64,000 nucleotides of DNA, taken from assembly GCA_030704615.1 (NCBI GenBank), contig CM060732.1, forward strand, positions 37,801,053 to 37,865,052, given 5' to 3'. The notes beneath the pieces are model-generated. The model was given only the letters and a program-made list of their open reading frames with translations, was not told where the DNA came from and made no database searches. This document shows, one piece after another, positions 44,079 to 54,783 of this stretch; position 1 is the first letter of the stretch, and every line of letters begins with the position of its first letter. Source of the DNA: Takakia lepidozioides. Lineage: Eukaryota > Streptophyta > Takakiopsida > Takakiales > Takakiaceae. The position numbers and the translations under genes were made by a program.

Positions 44079-44369
44079 TCTGACATGCAAGCAAACGCTC
44101 GCAGGACCTAATATATTTCGACATTTTGTATGTATTTTATTGATGAAACCCTGTAAGACTTTATTTACAACATGTACAATGGGTGAACGTACATAGGATG
44201 AGAAGTTCCCAAAAAGGGAGGGGGGGAGGAACAAGAAACAAGAGAAGAAAACAAAAAGCTATTGTAAGCTACTCAACCAGAACGACGCTCCCAGCCAACA
44301 GGTTATTAGGTTAATCTTGTCAGCTTTGAGAGAAGAGATAGGGTTCCTATTTTCTCCTCCACTTGAGCC

Positions 44370-44447
44370 ATGGCTTCCCTCTCTGCTTGTACCGGTACCA
44401 CACACGCTTCCACAGTTGCACGTATTTCAACTCCAGCTCGGATCTAA
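44370..44447 (+). CDS. Upstream ORF in the TTM3 leader (25 codons)
   Basis: ATG at 44370 in a favourable context (GCCATGG) opens a 25-residue frame (MASLSACTGTTHAS...) that stops with TAA at 44445-44447, 15 bp before the TTM3 ATG. If transcription starts upstream of 44370, this uORF would be translated first and limit TTM3 expression. It does not resemble CDC26. It is Ser/Thr/Ala-rich, reminiscent of a transit-peptide composition, but not in frame with TTM3. Confidence 0.45.
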   Translation: MASLSACTGTTHASTVARISTPARI

Positions 44448-44462
44448 GAGGGTAGGGAGCGG

Positions 44463-45220
44463 ATGGAAGTCGAAGTGAAGCTGAGGCTGCCTGATGCAGC
44501 TGCACATGAAAAGGTTGCGTTGTTACTGGCCCCAACACATGAGGTCACATACCAGCAGGAGAACATCTTCTTCGATGGCTGCACCCAAGAACTGAGCTCA
44601 CAAAGGTCAGTGCTCCGACTGCGATTCTACAATGGCGACGTGCGCTGTGTGGTCACGCTCAAGGGAAAAGCTGTCGTTGTGGATGGCATCAGTCGGGCAG
44701 AAGAGGTGAGACTCGCTTGGAACTCGTGCATTCTGATCTCTTACAAGCAAACATGCGGAGGTACTGGAAAGAAAAGTCCAAATTACTGTCTCTTGTGGAG
44801 TTGTGGAGATGGGTTGTGTAAATCGGTATAACTTTTGTCAACTTCTGGCAGGTGGAGGAGGACATCGACTCAGCCCTGGGAAGAGCATGTGTGGCAGACC
44901 CATCTCGACTGGCTGGAATATGTTGCAAGTTGATCCAACATGTGGTGTCTCAGTACAATTGCCGAGACTTTGTGTGCCTCGGAGGTTTCAGAAACGTCCG
45001 TAATGTGTATAGCTGGGAGGGGCTTAAACTGGAGCTGGATGAGACCCAGTATGCTTTTGGAACCACTTACGAGATTGAGTGCGAGACCATGGAGCCAGAA
45101 AAGTTTCGGCAGCTGTTGGGTGAAATTTTGAACGCAAGTGGGATTCCATACTCCTATTCTACAATCACCAAGTTCGGTATATTTAGATCTGGGAAAATAC
45201 CCACCTTGACTGGAGCTTGA
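44463..45220 (+). CDS. TTM3: Triphosphate tunnel metalloenzyme 3 (CYTH domain)
   Basis: Two exons, 44463-44705 and 44852-45220, split by a 146-bp GT-AG phase-0 intron, encode 203 residues, close to Arabidopsis TTM3 (about 210). The N-terminus has the family-defining E-x-E-x-K signature (EVEVK, residues 2-6). Further tunnel residues appear in SVLRLRFYNG (R-x-R), VVTLKGK, FVCLGGFRNVRNVYSW, LKLELDETQYAFGTTYEIE and a final TKFGIFRSGKIP. The enzyme hydrolyses tripolyphosphate using Mg2+ inside an eight-strand barrel. The start was chosen at the ATG directly preceding the signature. The gene is divergent from PDRG1 and preceded by a short uORF. Confidence 0.95.
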
Positions 45221-46334
45221 GGGGGTCTAGAGGAGGTCTGTGTGTGTCTGTGTGAGGAAAGGGCCAGTTGTGATCTAGCGAAGGACATTCCTGCAAAAAC
45301 ACAAATTAAACAAGACTTGAAAGCTACTCAAATGCGTTACTCGATCTCGAGCGACTTCTGTTTCTTCAAGCTGCTGAATACAGCAAGCTTTTGATAATCC
45401 TATTTGATGTCAAATGGATATTGCTTAACAACAACATCATCGTTCAAGTTTTCAGCTTTCAGTTTCTCCAGTTTCCAGCTGACCGGGTCCGTTCTGTCAA
45501 GGACGTGGTGAGCGAAAGTTCGCGGGGTCCTGTCAGTCCCCGTACCAGAATGATGAGTGGACAATGAATGCCATCTAATTTGATGGTCATATATCCAATG
45601 TAAGCAGAAGGGTACTAGTATTCGCTTCGAGGCAAGGTTTGCCTAAGGAGGTATCCTACAACGGCGTGGAAGGTCAGATGCTCCTGTGATTGCACGAAGC
45701 CGAGGAATGATAGCAATTTCAGAAAACATTCAACTTCTATGAAGGCTTGAGACGTGTCTATATGCGTGGCGTCAGTTCAGGAAACCTCACCCCTGCTTAG
45801 CAACTGGTCGGTGGAATCGAATGTGACAATGTAGAGATACCGATCGTCCTCCGATAATTTGAGCCTCACGGAGGTCGAGCGCTGGACCATAACCGAGGTT
45901 GGAGGCATTTTGCCAACGTGGCAGCGTTTAGGCCTGTCACCCCCCCTAGCCCACCACCACCTCGGTTATGTCCGGTAGCCGGCCGGGTGTAGCCGGACAG
46001 TCGAGGACACCAGGGAATCCCTCAACACTGCCGCGTCTCGGCACCAGCACCTGGTCTAGAGCCACATGCTTTCCCAGACTGATCAAACTTTCAAGAACTT
46101 AGCTCACACACTTCCGACTTGAGACTTGCTACGTTCTTTCTACTCTTTTTCAGTCCCTTTCCACAATTGGCTTTCAGCCAAGCCACTTTCTTATTCCAAC
46201 TTGCACATTTACAGATTTGCACATTTACAGATTTTCAGATCCTTTCATTTCAGATCGCCGATCCTATTTGGCCTCCGTTTAGAATCTACTCTCTCAACTT
46301 TTGTATCCCGCCTCCCCAAGGGAGCGTAACTTTG
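45221..46334. other. TTM3 3' region and spacer
   Basis: No gene was recognised. C-rich and palindromic sequence around 45,940-46,020 (GTAGCCGGCCGGGTGTAGCCGG) stands out, without an assigned role. Confidence 0.4.
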
Positions 46335-46450
46335 GTGTCAGCAGGAAAGTGGACACCTTCATGACACACCAGACGATGGTTTGAACCCACAACAGCATCC
46401 AACGTGGTTGTGCCCATTACCACTGGGCTACATGCTGGTTGTTTGTACAT
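46335..46450 (-). mobile_element. tRNA-derived SINE, copy 2
   Basis: On the minus strand a good box A (TAGCCCAGTGGTAATGGG, about 46431-46414) is followed some 30 bp later by box B (GTGGGTTCAAACC, about 46390-46378), the RNA polymerase III internal promoter arrangement. The tRNA-like head cannot fold as a true tRNA, and it continues into GGTGTGTCATGAAGGTG, shared with SINE copies at 27765 and 55405. It is therefore a SINE rather than a tRNA gene. Confidence 0.75.
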
Positions 46451-46765
46451 GAACTGATCTTCTATCATGCTCTATGAAGAGTACTAGAATTCACATTCCA
46501 GTCCGCCCAACCACCACACCGTGCATCGTTCAATTCAACCATCATCGGGCAATGCAGGTATGATCATCATCTCCTTCTTCAAAGCCCACTAGCTCTCCCT
46601 GCTCTGCCGTGCTTTTTCTTCTTCCTGCAGCTGCCATTTTTCCACGTTGAAGTATGGCCTCTTCAATCATTTAGTGTAAGTTGCTAGCCACCTCACATAT
46701 CATCCCATTATTCCTTCTCTCCGTTCCGAGCACATTCACTATACATAGTTCATAAGAACACGTCA
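46451..46765. other. Spacer
   Basis: Pyrimidine-rich, no gene recognised. Confidence 0.4.
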
Positions 46766-47354
46766 CTATGCATAAGGTACGTAAGAAGACTGCTCCATGG
46801 CCCAATGCCATCTGAAGCTTCTACTTCCTGACTCGGTACATGAGCTGTCGTTGATGAACTTGCCGACCAGCTGCTCGAGTCTGGCAACAAGGTGGGGTGG
46901 TTGCATTGTCGTTTTCGGGTTGGCCGCGACCTGCCCCTGCCTGTTACAAACCTCTCTGATAAGCGCACGACAGTCGACACTGACGACCGGGTTGAGATTA
47001 TCGAGGCAGAATGCGAGATCGGCCAGTTGCTTGGATAATTGCCCTTGTACCTCTTGCAAGCAGGCCTCCAGCTCTGCCACAGGAGACTTTAAGATGTGTC
47101 CAGCCTGCTCACCCTGATCGGCAATATCGGCAGCTGCCAGCAACAGAACCATTGTCGTTGCTGGATGACTTATCCACTAGCCCTTGTAACACCGCCTCTG
47201 CATTCCTCACTCTACTCGGGAGCTTTCTTATTGCATCTGATGCGGCTTGCTTGATTCCCTCCGCATTCAGTATCTGCTTCACCAATCGCAACAAGGCATC
47301 TAACAGGGAGACCACAGCTGATGCAGCACGTAGGCCAGTTAGTGGATCCACCAA
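46766..47354 (-). pseudogene. Frameshifted helical protein gene of unknown family
   Basis: The minus-strand frame 47354-47109 starts MVDPLTGLRAASAVVSLLDA and continues with amphipathic helices to about 47150. The coherent reading then continues in the next frame (47152-46766) with ADIADQGEQAGHILKSPVAE and KQLADLAFCLDNLNP. The frame change lies in a 44-bp overlap. The all-helical pattern recalls the N-terminal bundles of RPW8- or MCAfunc-type plant proteins, but no diagnostic motif was seen. A single-base indel, or a sequencing error, would unify the two frames at about 190 residues. Confidence 0.45.
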
Positions 47355-48926
47355 CTCTCCCCCACGGATCCTCCTTCAGTCTCTAATAAGTGCCCCCCCT
47401 GTTGTGGGTACTCTTTTACCAGGCGGACCGGGGTGTCTACTTCCGCAATTCCAAGCAACTGAGTTGAGTACTTTGTCAACGATGTATAATCGCGGGTGGC
47501 GGCTTAAACGTCCACGCAAGCAGGAGGGGTGGGCCTCGTATAGGAAGCTGAAGGAACCATCTGTAGGAACCAGTAACATCTATGGAAGTCCGGGGTACCG
47601 CTCACACATACTGGGGTGGGTACGTTGTGTGAGCTGGAATCAGTATGTAGCGGCGATGGCCGTCTTCTCCTTCATACTGCACTTAACTCACTCATCCGGC
47701 CAAGCAGCACTCTCATGATCTGGAGACTGGGTCCACTACGCTGGCAGGCAGCTTGCATCACCCGCGGCTACTACTCGAATTCTTGTTGAACTTGGCTGAC
47801 ATTGAGCTTGTCATTTTTTTCCAGGTGCGTTTTCCTCTTCATGCTGGAATTCCTCTTAAGAAACTCCATGTGAAAAGTTGTGTCTGTCATAAAACCATAT
47901 GGAAAAATAAAATACTTTCGAACTGATCGAATGTGGATTGTACTAGTGGATTTTAGCAATGTGCTCTCAATTTTGAAAGACATTTCCAGTTTCAAAAGAA
48001 AAGTTATTGATGCATGAGGAGTGTATGGCTGCAACTGGTTGCACCTTGGCTTGCTTTCAAACTTAGAACTGATGCCTGATTGCAAAGTTGTTCCTGACAA
48101 AGTATGTGTGTTGGTGTACATTAGGGCTACAGAGTGCAAAGATATCGGCCACTGTCAAAACAGCTTCCTGTCACTGATCGCGGTGTCATAGCCCTGCCAG
48201 AATGTTGCCCTGCACTTCGTGGTTTAAGCCTTGGAGGTTGCATCAAAAGTTATGATCTGGTTTGTTAGGTGTGTTAGGGCTTCCGCCTCCTCAATCTTGG
48301 TGTTTCAAATGTTTCCAGTTGCTCATTCTTTGTGTGGTGGCCCAAAGTCCAGGTCCAGGGGACAAGCCTTGGAGTGCGTGCCATCCCAAGAAGCGTCAAT
48401 TCAGACAGGAATTGCTGACATATAGAAATTGGTACCTTTTCTCAGTGTAAGGGACAATGTGTGTGGCCTTCACTAGAATGGGTTTATCATTGTCCACCTT
48501 GGAGCTCTAACAATTATTAGAAAATTCAACACCATCACAGGCTGAGGGACGCCCTCATCGCACAGGCTCCACACACAATCCTTCAGGTAGCTCTCTATCC
48601 ACTTCCAAAAATAGCACACCACTCGGTAACAATTGTCAATGAGCCCATTCATCTACCGACGTTCTGAGCCATTTCCATGTCTTTATGGGGGAACTGTGCT
48701 GTGACACTAGCTTTGATCACGACTTGGTTATACCGTATTATTGATTTTCAGTTTGTGGAAGAACTATCACGTGGCTTTAGAAGTGAATTTCCCTGCCGCC
48801 AGTGTGAAATACTCAAGCAGAGGTAAATGCTGTATAGCTTCTTGCTCTGTTTCTTCTCATTGCAATGGTTGGAGAGATCAATAATGCTAGACGAGGAGTA
48901 TTGCTGCAGAACCATAATGTCATACA
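47355..48926. other. Intergenic, no gene seen
   Basis: Overlapping short frames on both strands without recognisable domains. It ends where arm 2 of inverted duplication D begins. Confidence 0.4.
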
Positions 48927-50191
48927 AAACCAGGCAATACAAGGCTGGACAGGGGACGCTCTAGTTATGACATCGTCAACTAAACTCCTTGGTTACCAAT
49001 TATTTCAAGTACACGTAGTGTTGTTTTCTTTTGACAATAACTCGTCGTTTGTTTTGTATATGTCATTATTCCTACAGTTTCAGGGACATCTTGTTTGCAG
49101 GATTGGAGATTGGAGATTGCCTGCTCCTCTAACAAATTGAGCATCAGGGGCCGCACAGGTAGCTACTTGCTGCCGGGAAAACCTGGAGTTGCATCTACAA
49201 ATTCAATCAGTCGAGGCTGCACACTCACTTAACCTGGCACACACTTCCACTTTGAATAAATGTTGATACATTGAGTTCGCATGACAGTCAACAGACAGCC
49301 CGGTAATTGGTCATTTACAATATGAGTATTCAGTCTCTTTCTTTGCAACTATGAGAACTTCAACAACTATTGCTCTGTATCCCCTCTGTCTGTGTGGAGA
49401 TGTAGCAAGTTGGTTCTCTTTCTTTCGTCATAACAAACAAACGCATTCACACTTCAAGCTGCCTGCTAAAGAGTTTCACATCCAAGATTAAATCAAATAT
49501 AGGTGCATCTGTCGCACTGTGCATATGATGATGCAAAGTTTGGCCAGCATCAATGCCGAGTTCTTGGGTCACAGTTAGCATATTGAGGTCATGCAAACGA
49601 CCTTTGAAGTGAATCTCCCAGCTGCCTTCAGAGTATGAACGGTTGAGTAGTTTACAAGCCTTCAATCCAACCTGCTCGAGCAAGATACGACATCTGCGTT
49701 GTAAATCCACATTCATAATGTAACTCGGCACATCATTGAGGCTGTCCAATCCAGCTTTCTAAACGCTTCCGAAATCTGCGTGTTTAAGCGGCGCATTCTC
49801 GTCTCAGATTCATCCTTCAACGCAGACAAGAGGCTCTCCTCCTCCTTTCCCCTGCAAGAATCCATACAATGCAACTTACAAAAATAAGAAGGATTAGCGA
49901 CGCCATACCTTCTCTTTGATCGTAAGGTTCTCAAAAGATGTCTTTGCCCCAAGCTTAGCCGAAACTCTCCAGCCCCTGCACTTTCCTCCCTTTGAAGAAT
50001 ATGGAAGCTGCTTATTATGTGCTGAGGTTTGAGTGCACTTTGACCTAATGATCTCTCTCTTTTGCTGCTCTCTTCTTTTTTAGGTCGCACGTAGACAAAA
50101 TACGTGAGTCTGCGCGAGGAAGGAGAACAGTGGCCCTCATCCAACTATCATCCGTCAATTCTTCATCCGAAGAGAGGCTTTGGCCCATACA
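48927..50191 (-). repeat. Inverted duplication D, arm 2 (more complete)
   Basis: It matches the reverse complement of 33798-34838, and retains about 255 bp (49327-49580) missing from arm 1. The arms are separated by about 14 kb, pointing to a duplication-insertion event in inverted orientation. Confidence 0.88.
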
Positions 50192-50225
50192 GAGCCGAAC
50201 CTCCTCAAAGAAACTCATCCGTCGC
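49447..50225 (-). CDS. Unidentified gene within duplication D
   Basis: Minus-strand segments read MSFFEEVRLCMGQSLSSDEE (from about 50220). Next, after a likely intron whose acceptor is TTCTTGCAG near 49855, comes EEESLLSALKDESETRMRRL and NTQISEAF. In a second frame follow SYIMNVDLQRRCRILLEQVG to LILDVKLFSRQLEV and a stop at 49447. A frame change near 49745 needs an intron, a shift or decay. I do not recognise the family. Arm 1 preserves the first parts but lost the C-terminal segment. Either arm could be the parent; arm 2 is more complete. Confidence 0.4.
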
Positions 50226-51308
50226 TCTATCATGAGATAAACAATAACTGCCTCTAGAAGATTGACGGCCCACCGACTATGGCCGGTGGCATCCTCTTGC
50301 TTGCCCGGCAAGCCACTGGCGGTGCCGGCCAGACGACCGGATGCAGCCGGGCATCCTCCGCTTTGCGTGCCGAGCAAGTTTGGGTTCAAATCCTGCACCG
50401 TCGCACTGGAAACTTCTTTCTCCCAGTGGACTTTTCAGAACGCCCACATTCATCCCTCGGTCGCTCATCCATCCACCGCAGAAAGCTTAGCCGACATATC
50501 TACTCTAGAATCTTCCCTCTTCCACCTGTAGTTCCATCCGGCTGTCTGTCGAGATAGTTCTGACGGCACCGATCTGGAAAATCCAACAGCTGAGATCTTA
50601 CGATGGCGGGGCAGGCGGTTACGCACTCAATAATTCTATATTTTAATACAGGAAATAATTGTCTCATCATCCTGGAATGGAACTGCCGGGAATGTTCATC
50701 CTGCGGACGTTCATCCTCCAGAACAGGAAAAAGAAATATCTGAAGGACGGAGAGCGAAGAAAAAGGGACGAGCGACCGGAGGTCGGTGGCGATAGGATCA
50801 AGGGGCGCAAGAACGGAGGAAAGGACAAGGGACGCGGCAGCGTGATGGGCACGCATTCCCACGGTCGCACAAGAGGCTTGGAAAAGGCCCGCCTATAAGA
50901 GGGCCTGCGAGGGAGAGTGAAGGTATTCTCTCTCGTTTCTTTGCAGCGTGCGGCTCACAGGAACGCACGCATCGCGCTCGTCTCTCTTGCAATTCTTGCG
51001 ATCTTTGCACAGAGTGTGTTCTGCAATTGGGAGGCTAGCGTCCTCTCTTATTTGTGGCCCTTTGTTGCCCGTTTTCTTTCGCGATTAGAGTTATTTTCGG
51101 CTAGATTTCTAGATCCGTTCCATACGCGGCTCACTGGGACGCGGTGGTTGATTGCTTAGTCTTTTGTGTTGTTTCTCTCTTCGCTTGTGATTAGATCTCG
51201 TTTGTATCTAAGATTTGTCTTCTTTCTTTGCCTCAATTCTTTTGATCGGTATATCTCCCTTGCTCTCTCTCCTCGGCGTGCGTATCTGTTGGAGTAGCTC
51301 TCATCACC
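50226..51308. other. NBR1 promoter and leader region
   Basis: 50,290-50,400 is a GC-rich patch with palindromic GGCCGG motifs and a box B-like GGGTTCAAATCCTGC at about 50,394. From 50,890 a TATA-like box is followed by a CT-rich stretch typical of plant 5' UTRs, up to the NBR1 ATG at 51309. No separate gene was recognised. Confidence 0.45.
50894..50900 (+). promoter_or_regulatory. Possible TATA box of NBR1
   Basis: TATAAGA sits within GGCCCGCCTATAAGAGGGCC, flanked by GGGCC-type elements common in plant housekeeping promoters, and is followed by a CT-rich leader from about 50,920. It is 415 bp upstream of the ATG, implying a leader of roughly 380 nt. Confidence 0.35.
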
Positions 51309-54300
51309 ATGGGGACATTTATTCTTAAGGTTCTTCTCTTTGCCCCGTTCGTGGCCGTAATTAGAGGCTTTGATGTGATTTGAAGCACATGCTGGTGTCG
51401 TCTCATTTTCTGGTGTTGATTTGTGTCAAATTAGAACGTCTTACGGAAGATCCGTCTGTTGTAGCGGTGGACTAGTGTTTTGTTGAGTTTGGATCTCTTG
51501 TGAATATTCCATGAAAAGTCTGTGCTCTCCTCTGCAAGAGGTTGCATACGCCGATTGTGCTTGGTCCTAATACAATGTGGAACAGTGTATTTGAACAGCG
51601 GCCAATGCCACACAATTTTAGCGTTTTCTCTTGAAGGCTGTACAGTAATCAGTTCGATCTCTTCTCTAGATCATCCATACATCTATTTGCTGGTTGGCGT
51701 TTTAACTCTGTCCATGGCTTCTAATCGGGTTTGTGAATTGTGGCTGTTTGCTTGTTCAGATAAAGTATGCTGACACTCTACGTCGGGTCACACTCCCAGC
51801 ACGTTCGATGTCCAATGGCCCGGACATGTCTTATGTTGAAGTGGAAAACGTCATTCGGGAACTGTTCAAGATCCCGTCCACATCACAGCTGGTGGTGAGC
51901 TACACAGATAGGGATAATGATGTGGTCACAATGGCAGGGGATCAGGATTTGGTGGACGCTTGTGTTATTCAAGGCCTAAATCCGCTGCGACTGACAGTCA
52001 CGTTGGGTGTGTCTAGTCCTTCCCCTACCCCTGGCGTTTCTGCTAGAGCCAGTGCCAGTCCTGGTGTTGGCCTTCCACAGGCTATACAGGAGTTAAGGAA
52101 GCAGATTGTCGATTCGACCATGAATTTCTCTTCAGATGCAGCGAAGCAGACTGCTGACAATTTCAAGCAGATCTTACAAGCCTCTGAACTACTATTAAAG
52201 GGGGCACCATCTGCGGCGGTTTTGGAAGTCATTGATTCTCTCCATAAAGCGTTTTCTGCTCAAGCCACAAGTGACTCCTCAGCAGCCGCGTTCTCGGCTT
52301 TCTCCCCTTTCGCGCGAGCTCATCGGTTTTCCCAAGGACCTCTTGGTATGCGTTCAAGCTCCCCGCCTCCTCCAACCGAGGCACCTCAGGCTGGTGACAC
52401 CACGAAGTTTGCAGCCAAGATGCAGCAGGATGACGCAGAGAATGGCAATCGTGTTTTTCACAAGGGTGTTCAGTGTGATAGCTGTGGAATGTGTCCAATA
52501 GTTGGACCTCGCTTCAAGTCAATGAAGTATGTTTCTCTGATGTCTGATTGGACCTTTTAATTATTAGGGAACCTGTATTGTGGACAAGCTCGCCTGGAAA
52601 TGTTTGCGGTATGTTTATTCCCCCCTTCGGACGTTGAATTGTATGTACCGTGATGAGTACAGAGATTGCCTCCCATGTCGGGATCGTTGGGAAATTAATG
52701 CATGGTGGAATTGGAGGGTTGAATCATCTGCATCTATCTGCACTCATGAATTGCAATTATCTGTGCAGGAAACATGACTATGACTTATGCCTCTCTTGCT
52801 TTGGTGAGCTTGGCAATGACACTGACTACAACAGGATTGATCGACCTTTGTTCCGTCCTCGTCATCTCCACCCATCGGAGTGTGGTAGTCGAATGGTACA
52901 GTCTTAAGATCGTTTGTAGCTTGGTAGTGATAAAGGAACCTTGTACTGTGCAAGTAATCAATGAACATTTGGATAATGATTTCTGAAGTTGTCCACTGTT
53001 TGACATTAAATTGAAGTCGGTAGTGAGGAAGGAACATTTTTCTATGCAGGTAAGTAATGAATGTTGTGGTGGAATATTCTTGTGTGAAAGGTCTTGAGTT
53101 TTGACAGCAAGCTCAATTGTTTCTCCTGTTTGCTTGGGCACAGTTTCATTCAATGTGGTGTGTCTCAGCAGATGCGCTGCCCAGCCAATCCTTCCTATTA
53201 TGGGGGGAGGCCGTCTTTTTCCTTCAGAGGTCCACATGGTGCGCATGGTCCACATGGTCCCTATGGTGGTAGGCCAGATTTCCGCTTTGGAGGTCCCGTT
53301 TCTGGGTCTGGTGGTAAGCTGGACGCACGATTTGTACAAGATGTGACAATTTTTGATGGAACTGAACTTGCACCTGGGACGCATTTTACCAAGATTTGGC
53401 GTTTGCGGAATAGTGGCACCCTTCCATGGCCTAAGCATACTCAACTGGTGCATGTTGGTGGTGATGAACTGGGTTCTGTGTATGCAGCAACGTTGGAGGT
53501 GAGATCATCTAAGCATCTTAGCCCTCACAACTGCAGTAGACTAGATCTTTGATGTATACAATTTATGGAAACATTTCATTTGTGATTTGTGAGTTGTGAA
53601 GGATTACTTCTTTTACACATGTCTTGTGGTGCTGCAGTTGCCAGAACAAGGCCTTGCTCCGGAGGCTGAGACAGAAGCTTCAGTTGATCTTGTGGCTCCT
53701 GACAAACCTGGTCGCTATGTCTCTCATTGGCGTCTGGTAGCACCTGCTGGTCCTAAGTTTGGTCATCGGGTTTGGGTTTTGATTCAGGTATGTCCAAACT
53801 GATTGGTGTTGTCCAAGTTTTAGCATTGTTGATGTTAGAAATGGCATTCCTTTGTCATAAAATGATTGCATTCATGTTTTGAAGATTGACGGGCAAGATG
53901 TTTGCAGGTTGTTCCAAAGGATGAACAATCTCCACAAATGATGGAGTCATTGGTGGCATCCGAAGAACTCGCAGCAGAGAATGTGACGGACGTTGAAGTT
54001 ATTGCTCCAGAGACTGTCGCAATTGAGGTGCTGCCTGAAAAAGCAAAGCAGCCTGAGACTGTTCCACTGACAGATGCACCCTTGGTTGAAGTAGATGAAG
54101 CTGGGGCAAACATGGTGGAGTTAGTTGAAGCTGCAGCAAAAGTTCAGGATGAGAGCGAAGGTGTAGAAACTAGTGAGCTTGGAGGATTTTCGATGGTTGA
54201 AATGCCGTCTGCAGACACTATGAATGCACTGTCTGCATCACAGTCTCCCACACAGTTCTTTGAAGTTGATGAGCTTGTGAGTGTTCAGAAAGCTACAGAA

Positions 54301-54783
54301 GTTGAGGAGCTTGGCACGGAAGAGGCAGCTTTGGATAAATTGGAAGTGATGGGCTTCAGGGAGAAGTCTTTGAACCTGGAATTGCTGCAGAAGAATGACT
54401 ATGACTTGGAGCAGACACTTCGTGATCTCATTGCAGCAGCAGAGTGGGATCCGATTCTGGAGGAACTGGAGGAAATGGTAATGGTTTATGGAAATGGTAG
54501 TTTGTCCAATTGTAGACCATAGTAGTTGATGCATGAAGTGGCAGGTTAGTTATTGCAGCGGACTCTGGATTTATTTATCTGACAGCTTCTCTGACTTGGC
54601 TTAAGTTCTTTCTACGAGTTTGTCGGACTGACTGGGTAATGGTTTCTCTCTATGCAGGGTTTTTATGATAAAGAAATGAACCGGCGTCTGATGTTCAAGA
54701 ATAAGGGAAGTGTCACGCGGGTTGTGAAAGAGCTTGTGCAAATGTACAAGGACCCTGCTGAAAAGGGCAAGAAGCAAGTTTAA
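51309..54783 (+). CDS. NBR1: NBR1 selective autophagy receptor
   Basis: Seven exons: 51309-51329, 51760-52526, 52769-52895, 53169-53498, 53638-53787, 53908-54477 and 54658-54783. They encode about 696 residues (Arabidopsis NBR1 is 704). All junction phases agree. An N-terminal PB1 domain (KYADTLRRVTLP, SYTDRDNDVVTMAGDQDLVD) mediates polymerisation. A ZZ zinc finger (CDSCGMCPIVGPRFKS, YDLCLSCF) is split over exons 2-3. The four-tryptophan domain spans exons 4-5 (KIWRLRNSGTLPWP, SHWRLV, VWVLI). Two C-terminal UBA domains bind ubiquitin, with the AIM core WDPI between them for ATG8 binding. The protein delivers ubiquitinated aggregates to the vacuole. The start in the tiny exon 1 (MGTFILK) gives the expected PB1 strand; an ATG at 51714 would require a 31-nt intron and was rejected. 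Confidence 0.96.

Noticed and set aside
44083-44462. CDC26 ORF upstream of TTM3
   Set aside because: Looked for because of the reported plant CDC26-TTM3 bicistronic transcript; no frame resembling CDC26 was found in this stretch.
44347-44538. 63-codon minus-strand ORF with a basic C-terminus
   Set aside because: It is antisense to the TTM3 start and uORF and lies upstream of the PDRG1 ATG without in-frame connection.
46378-46431. True tRNA gene
   Set aside because: Box A and B are present, but acceptor, D and anticodon stems do not pair and the sequence continues into a dispersed repeat, so it was called a SINE.
47011-47718. 235-codon plus-strand ORF
   Set aside because: It lies antisense to the more coherent helical minus-strand frames, is Pro/Ser/Leu-rich without domains and has no flanking exons.
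51714-51728. ATG at 51714 as NBR1 start (MASNR)
   Set aside because: Joining to the PB1 exon at 51760 would need a 31-nt intron, too short for plants; ATG at 51309 with a 430-bp intron gives the expected PB1 first strand.
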